Assembly (NCBI RefSeq): GCF_010560025.1
Contig: NZ_SAIY01000002.1
Location: 124,001-188,000, forward strand
Origin: Verrucosispora sioxanthis
GTDB taxonomy: Bacteria; Actinomycetota; Actinomycetes; Mycobacteriales; Micromonosporaceae
Reading direction: 5' to 3'
Length of the DNA: 64,000 nt
Shown: positions 9,212 through 17,099 of the stretch, one piece after another
Numbering within the stretch: the stretch's first letter is position 1
Layout of the letters: every line of letters starts with the position of its first letter
Notes under the pieces: generated by a model
Told to the model about the DNA's origin: nothing
What the model saw: the letters and a program-made list of their open reading frames with translations, nothing else
Databases searched by the model: none
Translations under genes and position numbers: made by a program

Positions 9212-10627
9212 TCAGGTCGGGATGTCCTCCAGCAGGTCCGTCACCATCGCGGCGATCGGCGACCGCTCCGAACGGCTGAGCGTCACGTGCGCGAACAGCT
9301 GATGACCCTTCAACGCCTCGATCACCGCCGTGACACCGTCGTGCCGTCCGACCCGGAGATTGTCCCGCTGGGCGACGTCGTGGGTCAGTACCACCCGCGA
9401 GCCCTGGCCGATCCGGGAGAGCACGGTCAGCAGCACGCCGCGTTCGAGTGACTGTGCCTCGTCCACGATGACGAAGGCATCGTGCAGGCTGCGGCCCCGG
9501 ATATGGGTCAGCGGCAGCACCTCGAGCAGACCGCGGGAGGTGACCTCCTCCAGCACGTTCTCGTGCACCACCGCGCCGAGGGTGTCGAAGACCGCCTGCG
9601 CCCAGGGCGACATCTTCTCCGACTCCGAGCCGGGCAGATAGCCCAGCTCCTGCCCACCGACGGCGTACAGCGGGCGGAAGACGATCACCTTCTTGTGCCG
9701 GCGACGTTCCATCACCGCCTCCAGCCCCGCGCACAGGGCAAGGGCGGACTTGCCGGTGCCGGCCCGACCGCCGAGCGAGACGATGCCGATCGACTCGTCG
9801 AGCAACAGATCGAGCGCGACCCGTTGCTCGGCCGAGCGCCCGTGCACACCGAACGCCTCCCGGTCGCCACGGACCAGCCGCACGGTCTTGTCCGGCAGCA
9901 CCCGGCCGAGCGCCGAGCCCCGGGACGAGTGCAGCACCAGACCGGTGTGGCAGGGCAGACCGGCCGCCGCGTCCACGTCGATGACCTCTCCGGCATAGAG
10001 CTTGGCGATGTCGTCCTCGGCCAGCTCCAGCTCGGCCATCCCGGTCCAGGTCGGGTCGCTGGCCTGGCCGTGCCGGTACTCGTCCGCGCGCAGCCCCACG
10101 GAGGCGGCCTTGACCCGCAACGGCATGTCCTTGCTGACCAGCGTCACCTCCCGCCCTTCGGCGGCGAGGTTGAGCGCGACGGAGAGGATCCGTGCGTCGT
10201 TGGACTCGTTACGGAAGCCCGGCGGCAGCACCCCGTCGTCGGTGTGGTTCAGCTCCACCCGCAGCGTGCCGCCGACGTCGTTGGCGGGCACCGGCCGGTC
10301 GAGCCGACCGTGGCGCACCCGCAGCTCGTCGAGCATGCGTAGCGACTGTCGGGCGAACCAGCCCAGCTCCGCGTGATGCCGCTTGCCCTCCAGCTCGGAG
10401 ATCACCACCAGCGGAAGCACCACCTCGTGCTCGGCGAAACGGTGGAACGCCGCCGGATCGCTGAGCAGGACCGAGGTGTCCAGAACGAAGGACTGACCCG
10501 CTGGTCGAGGCTCCCTGGGGTCGACCGAACCGGCGGCCGCCGTGCGGCGGCTCCGGGTGCTGCGGCGGGTCGTGGTAGTCGCGGCCGGGCCCTGGTCGGC
10601 ACCGGCGGTCGTACGGCGAGTCGTCAC
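9212..10627 (-). CDS. PhoH-family ATPase with N-terminal PIN domain (PhoH2 type)
   Basis: Fusion of a PIN nuclease domain and a PhoH ATPase/helicase domain, the PhoH2 architecture known in mycobacteria to unwind and cut RNA. The PIN domain starts after about 40 basic and Ala-rich residues with [12 protein letters not shown], continues through [10 protein letters not shown] and contains [13 protein letters not shown]. The ATPase half has Walker [11 protein letters not shown], Walker [11 protein letters not shown] and [18 protein letters not shown] 10627 ([12 protein letters not shown]) was chosen because GGAG lies upstream and the longer frame begins with unrelated Pro/Arg-rich sequence. No paired antitoxin gene is seen next to it. 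Confidence 0.93.
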   Translation of the reverse strand: MTTRRTTAGADQGPAATTTTRRSTRSRRTAAAGSVDPREPRPAGQSFVLDTSVLLSDPAAFHRFAEHEVVLPLVVISELEGKRHHAELGWFARQSLRMLDELRVRHGRLDRPVPANDVGGTLRVELNHTDDGVLPPGFRNESNDARILSVALNLAAEGREVTLVSKDMPLRVKAASVGLRADEYRHGQASDPTWTGMAELELAEDDIAKLYAGEVIDVDAAAGLPCHTGLVLHSSRGSALGRVLPDKTVRLVRGDREAFGVHGRSAEQRVALDLLLDESIGIVSLGGRAGTGKSALALCAGLEAVMERRRHKKVIVFRPLYAVGGQELGYLPGSESEKMSPWAQAVFDTLGAVVHENVLEEVTSRGLLEVLPLTHIRGRSLHDAFVIVDEAQSLERGVLLTVLSRIGQGSRVVLTHDVAQRDNLRVGRHDGVTAVIEALKGHQLFAHVTLSRSERSPIAAMVTDLLEDIPT

Positions 10628-10873
10628 AGGCCTGCTCCGGCGGATGGGCACCCGGCCACCCGCGGTCCGCCTCCTCCGGATGCCCGACTGACACGGGGTC
10701 GGATGCGGGCCCCGTGCGCGAGGTCGCAGGCCGGGCGGGCCGGCTGGCTCGGGACAACCCCGCGCCATGCCTAGACGCTAGCTCCCCGCACCCGTCCCGG
10801 CTAGTAGTCGCTCATGAACTGCCGCGGGCGGACGCGACGGAGTTCCGCAACCCGCGCGGAGCCCACGCGATGA

Positions 10874-10914
10874 ACCGGCCGGGATGCATGCCCCCTGCGC
10901 GCATCCCGGCCGGT
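10874..10914 (-). terminator. Hairpin downstream of the 11.0-11.8 kb gene pair
   Basis: Perfect 14-bp stem ACCGGCCGGGATGC with a 13-nt loop, 95 bp after the stop of the minus-strand gene at 11009. It separates that gene from phoH. The remainder of the 10628-11008 gap shows nothing further I can name. Confidence 0.65.
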
Positions 10915-11008
10915 GGGACCACCGCCACCGGTCTGACGTGGCCCCGGCGGCGCCACCCGGAGGGCGTACGCGCCGCGTCTGTGGACGGGCCGGAGCCCGT
11001 CGACCGGT

Positions 11009-11437
11009 TCAGCCGGTCCGTCGAACGAGGGTGCCGGTCGGGTGCCGCCCGGTGACCGAGGCGGCCGGCTCCCCGAAGGACGACCCGGTGTACGTGGTGC
11101 CCGGGCGGGCTGTCGGACCCTTCTCGATCTCCCCCGGTGGCCCGTCGGCACGCAGCGCCGAAGGTGGCGCACCCACCCCGCGCGGCTGAAGCGGATTCAC
11201 CGTGGCCGAGACCCGAGCGGGAGGCGACGAGGGCGTGGTGACGGAGAGGGCGGAGGCGATGGCCGCCTGAGCCTCCCGACGACGCCGGTTCCACGCCCCA
11301 CGGTCCCCGTCGAAGTAGCCCTGCCGGTAGCCGAAGCGGTAACCGATCCGATAACTGAGCTGCCCGTGCAGCCGCCCGGCGGCGTAGCTCGTCGCGGCGA
11401 GCACGAGCACCAGGAAGATCGCCAGGAACGGGCTCAT
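11009..11437 (-). CDS. Small single-pass membrane protein, function unknown
   Basis: 142-aa protein I do not recognise. One N-terminal helix (about 3-20, FLAIFLVLVLAATSYAAG) is followed by a Tyr/Gly/Arg motif with a repeated GYRxGY pattern (YRIGYRFGYRQGYFDGDRG) and then a Pro/Thr/Ala-rich low-complexity tail of about 90 residues. It starts at ATG 11437, 28 bp after the next upstream gene, so the two are probably one operon. The tail looks disordered. Coding is supported by the membrane helix and operon spacing. Confidence 0.6.
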   Translation of the reverse strand: MSPFLAIFLVLVLAATSYAAGRLHGQLSYRIGYRFGYRQGYFDGDRGAWNRRRREAQAAIASALSVTTPSSPPARVSATVNPLQPRGVGAPPSALRADGPPGEIEKGPTARPGTTYTGSSFGEPAASVTGRHPTGTLVRRTG

Positions 11438-11465
11438 CCGGCGGCTCCGGTGCGCCGCGCGGACC

Positions 11466-11810
11466 TCATCGTTCCTCCGGTTCGACGGTGGTGGGGTCGG
11501 CGACCAGGAGCCGGTCGAGGTCGTCGATGCCGATCTCCTCCACCAGTTCCACGCTGATCCGGCAGCCGTCCATGACCACCTCGGCCATCGAGGAGCGGCG
11601 GATCTCGCCGCCGGCGTCGTAGACCCGGACGCTCAGTTCGGGGCAGCCGAGATGGGTCCGCCAGGCGTTCCACTCGGCCCGGTCACCGACACTGAGCGAC
11701 AGGTAGCGGCAGCCCCGGGCGAGGTAGAGGCGCCACGGCGCACTGAGCCCGGCGGCGACCCCCTCGGCCACCAGACCGAACGCCTGAGCACGGGTTGCGA
11801 GTTCGGTCAC
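11466..11810 (-). CDS. Hypothetical protein, 114 aa
   Basis: Unrecognised soluble protein starting at GTG 11810 with a GAGGGGGA ribosome site. It is of mixed alpha/beta character (RLYLARGCRYLSLSV, WNAWRTHLGCPELSVRVYD), has an acidic C-terminus and no signal or membrane segment. It lies just upstream of, and in line with, the membrane protein at 11009-11437. Its promoter region is shared with a divergent Xre regulator at 12075, so regulation by that protein is possible. Confidence 0.62.
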   Translation of the reverse strand: MTELATRAQAFGLVAEGVAAGLSAPWRLYLARGCRYLSLSVGDRAEWNAWRTHLGCPELSVRVYDAGGEIRRSSMAEVVMDGCRISVELVEEIGIDDLDRLLVADPTTVEPEER

Positions 11811-11859
11811 CGCGTCCCCCTCGCACCGGGCGCGTGACGCAGGTGAGCACTGATCGTCT

Positions 11860-11900
11860 CATGCACGTGACACACCGTAGGTTGTCCCATGAACGTGACA
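11860..11900. promoter_or_regulatory. Direct repeats CATGNACGTGACA in the Xre/hypothetical divergent region
   Basis: CATGCACGTGACA at 11860-11872 and CATGAACGTGACA at 11888-11900 differ at one base and are spaced 28 bp start to start. They lie between the divergent genes at 11810 (-) and 12075 (+), so they are candidate regulator-binding repeats. Confidence 0.45.
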
Positions 11901-12007
11901 GTATCAGCTTTTCGTTCGTTTGCCTCCGCACCTACGTACATCTATCCTGCCCAGGTGACACCCCTCAGAAAGAGTGCCGGACCCTCATCCGGCTCCACCA
12001 GAACGAC

Positions 12008-12023
12008 GTCACGCAAGCGTGAC
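12008..12023. promoter_or_regulatory. Palindrome GTCACGC-AA-GCGTGAC upstream of the Xre gene
   Basis: Perfect 7-bp arms with a 2-bp centre, 51 bp before the GTG start at 12075. Its position suggests an operator for the adjacent helix-turn-helix protein. Confidence 0.5.
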
Positions 12024-12074
12024 AGACGCGTGGCAGGCGCCGTCACCCAGGCTCAACGGTCGTACGGTCACGAG

Positions 12075-12515
12075 GTGACCGAGACGGCCAACGCCAGGAA
12101 GATCGCCTTCGCCACCTTCGTCCGGCGCGCGCTCGACGAGGCCCGCGCGACCCGGGCGTGGAGCGGCACCGAGGTCTCCCGGCGTACCGGCGTCTCGCGG
12201 CAGACCATCAACCGGTGGGTACGCGGCGACTGGGCCAGCGACCCGGAGGCCGAGCGGGTGGTGGCATTCTGCGAGGGTCTCGGTCTCAACCCGACAGTGG
12301 CCTTCGCGGCGTTGGGCTGGGACCGGACGACCTCCCGCCGAACCGCACCGTCACCACCACCGATGGATCCCGACGTCGAGGCACTGCTGCGCCGACTGGT
12401 CGATCCCGACGTCTCGGATGCGGAGAAGTTCCACATCCGAGAAACCATTCGTTACCTCGCATATCGCCCGACGTTGCCGCTCGGTGTCCGAAAACGAGGC
12501 GACGCCGCCAGCTAG
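12075..12515 (+). CDS. Xre-family helix-turn-helix regulator
   Basis: 146-aa DNA-binding protein. The helix-turn-helix lies at about residues 12-65, with GTEVSRRTGVSRQTINRWVRGDW as the core and GLGLNPTVAFAALGW closing the fold. A Pro-rich linker and a short C-terminal segment (DVSDAEKFHIRETIRYLA) follow. GTG 12075 was chosen because the fold starts a few residues later; the frame is open 62 codons upstream, but that stretch reads as low-quality Ser/Thr/Arg sequence and covers the operator-like repeats. Targets may include its own divergent promoter. Confidence 0.82.
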   Translation: MTETANARKIAFATFVRRALDEARATRAWSGTEVSRRTGVSRQTINRWVRGDWASDPEAERVVAFCEGLGLNPTVAFAALGWDRTTSRRTAPSPPPMDPDVEALLRRLVDPDVSDAEKFHIRETIRYLAYRPTLPLGVRKRGDAAS

Positions 12516-12674
12516 TTCTCAGATGGCGAAAGAACGGCAGGTCAGCCTCATTCGTTTCGCTACGGGGCGGGATCGGGCGCGCTAGCGTCCGTATTCGTAC
12601 TGCTTGGGCTCGTCGTCGGCGGGGGGACGGGACAAGGCCGAACCCAGCCCTGCGGGACAGAAGGGGGTCTCTCC

Positions 12675-13028
12675 ATGACCCTGAAATGGTTGGCTGTCGT
12701 GGTCGCGACGGTCTCGGTGACGCTGTGCATCACCGGCAACGCGGTGACCCTGACCCTGAACGGCGGGCAGCTTCCGCTGCTCGTCAACCTCTTCGCGCTC
12801 GCCACCGCCGGCACCGCGATCGTCCTGGCCGTCGTCGCCGAGTTGCACGACCGGCTCAACGACCGGCTCACCGCGCTGACCGAGTTCCTGGTCGAGCGGC
12901 TGCGGGAGATCGAGGCGCACACCGGCGACCGGAACTCCGGTTTTGTGGAGGGCTACCTGCTCAGCCACGGCCAGGAGGCGGCGGTGGTGCCGTTCGGACG
13001 CCGGGGACGTGGAGCCGCCGAACGCTGA
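12675..13028 (+). CDS. Small membrane protein, function unknown
   Basis: 117-aa protein starting at ATG 12675. Two hydrophobic helices (about 5-30 and 36-57) are followed by an amphipathic charged helix (LNDRLTALTEFLVERLREIEAHTGDR) and a short basic tail. I do not recognise a family. It stands between the Xre regulator and otsB on the same strand, 69 bp before the otsB start. The 159-bp gap upstream holds nothing I can name. Confidence 0.62.
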   Translation: MTLKWLAVVVATVSVTLCITGNAVTLTLNGGQLPLLVNLFALATAGTAIVLAVVAELHDRLNDRLTALTEFLVERLREIEAHTGDRNSGFVEGYLLSHGQEAAVVPFGRRGRGAAER

Positions 13029-13097
13029 ATCACACCTGTCGCCCACACCGGATTCACGCCAGGATTGACCGGTCGAACCCGGGGTACGCTGTCGCGC

Positions 13098-13922
13098 GTG
13101 CCGCCGTTGAATCTGGGCAACCAGCAGCCGAAGACCCCGCTGAACGCCGACCAGGCCTGGCGGGCAACCGCCGACCGGGCGGCCGAGACCGTCCTCTTCT
13201 TCGACTTCGACGGCACCCTCGCGCCGGTCGACGACGATCCGACGCAGGTGCAGCCCGCGCCGAAGGTGCTGGCCGCCATCGAGACCCTCGCGCCGATAGT
13301 GCGGCGCATCGCGATCGTCTCGGCCCGACCGGTGGAGTTCCTGCGCGAACACTTCGGTGGGCTCACCGGGGTCGACCTGTACGGCCTCTACGGCCTGGAA
13401 CACAGCCACTCCGGCGGCGACACGGTCACCGAACCGGCCGCCCTGCCGTGGGTGCCCACGATGGCGGAACTCGCCGAACTCGGCCGGGCCGAACTGCCAC
13501 CCGGCACCCTTGTGGAGTACAAGCGGCTGTCCGTGGCCCTGCACTGGAGAACCGCGCCGCAACTCGCCGCCACCGTCGAGCAGTGGGGCCGGGATCAGGC
13601 CGAGCGCCTCGGCCTGCGGGTCCAGATCGGACGGATGGTCCTGGAGATCAAGCCACCGGTCGACCGGGACAAGGGCATGGTGATCGCCGAGCTGGTGCAG
13701 GGCGTACGCGCGGCCTGGTATTTCGGCGACGACGTCTCCGACATCAAGGCCTTCGCCGCGCTGCGCGCCCGCGCCGCCGCCGACCCCGACTTCCTCGGTG
13801 TCTGCGTCGCCGTCGCCAACCCGGAGACCGGCGACGAGGTCGCCGAAGCCGCCGACCTCACCATCGACTCCCCGGCCGCCCTGGGTGACTTCCTCACCGA
13901 GGCAACCCACCGGCTCACCTGA
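13098..13922 (+). CDS. otsB: Trehalose-6-phosphate phosphatase
   Basis: HAD-superfamily phosphatase that removes phosphate from trehalose-6-phosphate, the second step of OtsAB trehalose synthesis. The nucleophile motif is FFDFDGTLAPVDDDP, motif II lies in IAIVSARPVEFL, and the acidic motif IV is WYFGDDVSDIKAF. The insert DLYGLYGLEHSH is typical of the family. I prefer GTG 13098: TACGCT at 13085-13090 stands 7 nt before it, as at many leaderless starts here; TTG 13065 is an alternative. No otsA is in the window. Confidence 0.92.
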   Translation: MPPLNLGNQQPKTPLNADQAWRATADRAAETVLFFDFDGTLAPVDDDPTQVQPAPKVLAAIETLAPIVRRIAIVSARPVEFLREHFGGLTGVDLYGLYGLEHSHSGGDTVTEPAALPWVPTMAELAELGRAELPPGTLVEYKRLSVALHWRTAPQLAATVEQWGRDQAERLGLRVQIGRMVLEIKPPVDRDKGMVIAELVQGVRAAWYFGDDVSDIKAFAALRARAAADPDFLGVCVAVANPETGDEVAEAADLTIDSPAALGDFLTEATHRLT

Positions 13923-13939
13923 GCCGGACCGGGACCGGT

Positions 13940-13970
13940 GCCGCTACGGCGTCTCAGACCCCGTAGCGGC
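13940..13970. terminator. Hairpin between convergent otsB and the prenyltransferase gene
   Basis: Perfect 10-bp stem GCCGCTACGG/CCGTAGCGGC with an 11-nt loop. The right arm lies inside the last codons of the minus-strand gene (stop at 13954-13956), so one element serves both transcripts. Confidence 0.6.
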
Positions 13971-14724
13971 GCTGGCGGGTGGCGTACGAACGCAACGCGC
14001 GGAGAAAGTCGACGCGACGGAAGTCGGGCCAGTTCAGCTCGCAGAAGTAGAACTCCGAGTGCGCCGACTGCCAGAGCATGAAGCCGGAGAGGCGCTGCTC
14101 ACCGCTGGTCCGGATGATCAGATCCGGATCCGGCAGGCCCCGGGTGTACAGGTGCTCGGAGATGTCGTCGACGTCGAGCGAGCCGGCCAGATCCTCAAGC
14201 GTGCCGCCGTTCGCCGCGTGTTCCAGCAGCAACGAGCGCACCGCGTCGGCGATCTCCCGCCGCCCGCCGTACCCGACGGCGATGTTGACCTGAGCGCTGC
14301 CGGTGCGTTCCCGGGTCCGCTCCTCGGCGGCCTTGAGCGCCGTGGCGAGGCGCGTCGGCAGCACGTCGAGCGCACCGACCATCCGCAGCCGCCAGGGGTT
14401 ACCCTCCTCGGCCAACTCGGTGGTGAGGTCCTCGATGATCTGGAGCAGCGGATCCAGCTCGGCCGACGGGCGGGACAGGTTGTCGGTGGAGAGCAGCCAC
14501 AGGGTCACGTGTCCCACGCCCGCGGCGTCACACCAACGCAGCAGCTCCTTTATCCGCTCGGCACCCATCCGGTGCCCGTCGTTCGGATCCACGAAGCCCA
14601 TCTCCCGGGCCCATCTGCGGTTGCCGTCACACATCACACCCACGTGGCGGGGCACCGGCCGACCCGCGAGCTTGGCCGTGAGCCGCCGCTCGTAGACGGA
14701 GTAGAGAAGTTTCCGCAGACTCAT
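13954..14724 (-). CDS. cis-Prenyltransferase (isoprenyl diphosphate synthase, UppS family)
   Basis: Condenses IPP onto an allylic diphosphate with Z geometry, feeding polyprenyl phosphate carriers for cell-wall synthesis. Family signatures are clear: the catalytic Asp in GVMCDGNRRWA, GHRMGAERIKELLRWC, LSTDNLSRP, and the C-terminal RTSGEQRLSGFMLWQSAHSEFYF split by one residue. At 256 aa it resembles the shorter actinobacterial enzymes such as the Rv1086 type; chain length cannot be read from sequence. ATG 14724 was chosen; a GTG directly before it is also possible. TACCCT lies 8 nt upstream. Confidence 0.92.
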   Translation of the reverse strand: MSLRKLLYSVYERRLTAKLAGRPVPRHVGVMCDGNRRWAREMGFVDPNDGHRMGAERIKELLRWCDAAGVGHVTLWLLSTDNLSRPSAELDPLLQIIEDLTTELAEEGNPWRLRMVGALDVLPTRLATALKAAEERTRERTGSAQVNIAVGYGGRREIADAVRSLLLEHAANGGTLEDLAGSLDVDDISEHLYTRGLPDPDLIIRTSGEQRLSGFMLWQSAHSEFYFCELNWPDFRRVDFLRALRSYATRQRRYGV

Positions 14725-14755
14725 CACCTAGCAGGGTAGCGAGCCGCCGTACGGA

Positions 14756-15898
14756 TCAGTGTGCCGGTGGCCGATGCCGCACCGACAGGCCGAGGGCGAT
14801 CAGGCCGAGCGTCCGGCCGTCCAGCAGCCCGTCGCCCAGCCCCAGCTCGGTCACCCTGCCGAAGACCCGCGCGTCCCGACCGGCCGCCCGCACCGCCGCG
14901 TCCACCACCCGGCGTCGCCGGGCCAGCCAGGCCGCCGCCGAACTGTGCCGCAGATGGGTGCCGAGCCGGCGCCGCAGGGCGGTCGCGTACCGCCGCGCGG
15001 CCTGCTCGGGAGCCCCGACAGCGGCGTACCCGGCCAGCGCGCCGGAGCGCAACGCGTAGAAGATCCCCTCACCGGTCAGCGGGTTGATCAGCGAGAACGC
15101 GTCGCCGGCGAGAAGCACCCGGCCCCGCCCCGGCGCCGGGCGGAACGTGGACAGGGGCAGGTGATGGGCGCGCAGCGAGCCGACCGTCGCCGGGTCGGTG
15201 CCCGGCAGCAGCGCGGCGAGCCGGTCGAGCAGGTGCCCGCGGGTCAGCGACTCGCCCCGCAGCACCTCCCCGTACCCGACGTTCGCCCGGCCGTCACCGA
15301 TCGGAAACGACCAGGCGTACGCCGGCCAGCGGGCGGCCGAGGTGACGATGAGCTGCGCGGGCGGACCGGGCGGCGCGGGGGCGTACCCCCGGATGGCCAG
15401 CGCCAGGTGACGGTCCGGATTCGTCGGCTCGCCGAGTGCCCGGCGCACGACGGACCCGGCGCCGTCGGCACCCACCACGACCCCGGCGGAGATCTCCCCG
15501 TCCAGCACGACCCGGTCGGCGCGCACCTCGACCCGGCGCACCGCCCGCCGGCTCAGCGGCACGCCGCCCAGGACCGCCGCCGCCACCAGCCGGGCATCGA
15601 ACACCTGCCGCGGCACGGTGTACGCGGGCCTGGGCAACGCCCGCGCCACGGCACCGCCGTCCGGTGCCACCAGCCGCAGGGCCGGCACCGGCGCGAACCC
15701 GTCCACCGCGTCGCGCACACCCAGTTCGGCGAGAACGTCAAGCGCGTGCGCGGCGATACCGTCTCCGCAGGCCTTGTCCCGGGGAAACTCGGCCCGGTCC
15801 AACAGCAGGACCTCGGCACCCGCCCGGCGGGCCGCCAGCGCGGCAGCCGCCCCCGCCGGCCCCGCCCCGACCACCACCACGTCGAACTCGTCGCGCAC
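14756..15898 (-). CDS. Geranylgeranyl reductase-family FAD oxidoreductase
   Basis: FAD-dependent reductase of 380 aa, with the dinucleotide-binding [17 protein letters not shown] at the N-terminus, RAEFPRDKACGDGIA (the family PxxKxCGxG motif) and the second FAD motif VLLAGDAFSLINPLTGEGIFYAL. Members reduce double bonds of isoprenoid chains or act as oxygenases; the upstream cis-prenyltransferase makes an isoprenoid role reasonable. GTG 15898 was chosen because GGGGAGGGG precedes it and the Rossmann fold starts 9 residues later. Confidence 0.85.
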   Translation of the reverse strand: MRDEFDVVVVGAGPAGAAAALAARRAGAEVLLLDRAEFPRDKACGDGIAAHALDVLAELGVRDAVDGFAPVPALRLVAPDGGAVARALPRPAYTVPRQVFDARLVAAAVLGGVPLSRRAVRRVEVRADRVVLDGEISAGVVVGADGAGSVVRRALGEPTNPDRHLALAIRGYAPAPPGPPAQLIVTSAARWPAYAWSFPIGDGRANVGYGEVLRGESLTRGHLLDRLAALLPGTDPATVGSLRAHHLPLSTFRPAPGRGRVLLAGDAFSLINPLTGEGIFYALRSGALAGYAAVGAPEQAARRYATALRRRLGTHLRHSSAAAWLARRRRVVDAAVRAAGRDARVFGRVTELGLGDGLLDGRTLGLIALGLSVRHRPPAH

Positions 15899-16130
15899 AG
15901 CCCCTCCCCGCTGCAAAGCATCCCGCTGTCCCGCTGTCCCCTGCCCCGCTGCCCCGCCTCGACTGCGCGGCACTCTCTGCTCTGCCGCCTTTGCTCTGCT
16001 TCACCCCACGCACTGCGATCGTCCCGGATCCAGTGCGCCCGTTGAAGCAGAGCAAGGAGCCCGGCTCCGAATTGTCGTCCGGCCGCACGTCAAGATCCGG
16101 ACAACTCGCCGCCGGGGGAACAGGAAGGAG

Positions 16131-16188
16131 CAACATCAGCGATGTTGTCCCCTCACGGGCGCCCGAGACAGCAACATCGGCGATGTTG
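16131..16188. promoter_or_regulatory. Two identical-type palindromes CAACATC-N3-GATGTTG
   Basis: CAACATC-AGC-GATGTTG at 16131-16147 and CAACATC-GGC-GATGTTG at 16172-16188, both with perfect 7-bp arms and 41 bp apart start to start, about four helical turns. They lie upstream of the oxidoreductase gene and downstream of the membrane protein gene, both minus strand, so the more likely regulated gene is the one starting at 15898. Confidence 0.5.
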
Positions 16189-16213
16189 TCCGCTCGGGCG
16201 GGCCGGGTGGGGG

Positions 16214-17068
16214 TCAGGGTGGGGTGGGGGTGGGGTGGGTGGCGCGGTGGATCCCGTAGACGGTGAGGGCGGCGGCGACGACCAGCGGCGCGCCGTCGCG
16301 GATCAGGCCGTCGACCCCGAGCAGCCACCAGCACAGCGGAAGGTCGACGGCGAGCACGGCGACCGTGACGACGACGAGCAGGGTGCCCGCCCAGTGTCGA
16401 CCGCGCAGCAGGAACGCCGTGCAGAACAGCACCAGGTAGCTGGTCGCGATACCGGCTGCCAGCCAGAGCAGCACGGCGGGCACGGCGAGCAGTTGGCCGT
16501 CCAGGATCGCGGCGGTGGCGACCAGGGCCGGCACCAGCATCAGCGGGCTGTAGGTGAACGCCGCCACCCGGGCGGTCAACAGCCAGGCGCTCGCCTCAGG
16601 CCGGCGCGGTGGCGTTTCCCGCCAGGAGATGCCGGAGCGGTCGATCACCAGTCGGGACCGGTGCCGCACCAGGTGCCCGGCGAGCGTCGGCGACCGGTAC
16701 AGCAACCAGACCACTGTCGCGCAGAGCGTGGTGAGCAGGGCGAAGCCGAGCAGGCCGGGCAGCGGCGGCACGCCCTGGCGGGGCACGATCAGCCGGCCGA
16801 CCGCGAAGACCGTGGTGACGGCGAGGATCAGGCCGAACGGGCGGGCCACCGTCCGGCCGCGCCGCACGTGCCCGATGAGCAGCAGGAAGCCGAACGAGCG
16901 CAGCATCGCCCAGCCGGTGCGTACGGCGAGCCCGAAGCCCTGCTCCGGCGCGTACCACCAGTTGAGCACCTCGACCACGACGGTGGCCGCGGCCGTCACG
17001 GCCAGCAGTGCGGTCAGGGCCCGGACGGCGGACGGCCGCCGGACCTCGGTCTCGGCGGCCGTCCTCAT
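16214..17068 (-). CDS. Polytopic membrane protein, function unknown
   Basis: 284-aa integral membrane protein with about eight hydrophobic helices and no family that I recognise. ATG 17068 (MRTAAETEVRRPS) is chosen; the frame is open further up but would run into the pckG 3' end. Segments such as VVEVLNWWYAPEQGFGLAVRTGWA and a basic cytoplasmic loop (VRHRSRLVIDRSGISWRE) stand out. The last residues HPTPTPP are encoded by a G-rich tract (16206-16245) on the plus strand with quadruplex potential. pckG ends 31 bp before it on the same strand. Confidence 0.7.
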   Translation of the reverse strand: MRTAAETEVRRPSAVRALTALLAVTAAATVVVEVLNWWYAPEQGFGLAVRTGWAMLRSFGFLLLIGHVRRGRTVARPFGLILAVTTVFAVGRLIVPRQGVPPLPGLLGFALLTTLCATVVWLLYRSPTLAGHLVRHRSRLVIDRSGISWRETPPRRPEASAWLLTARVAAFTYSPLMLVPALVATAAILDGQLLAVPAVLLWLAAGIATSYLVLFCTAFLLRGRHWAGTLLVVVTVAVLAVDLPLCWWLLGVDGLIRDGAPLVVAAALTVYGIHRATHPTPTPP

Positions 17069-17099
17069 GGGATCCGATGATGCCCGGATCCGTCGTCGA

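Noticed and set aside
12158..13888. 576-codon frame across the Xre, small membrane protein and otsB genes
   Set aside because: Arg/Pro-rich out-of-frame reading of known genes.
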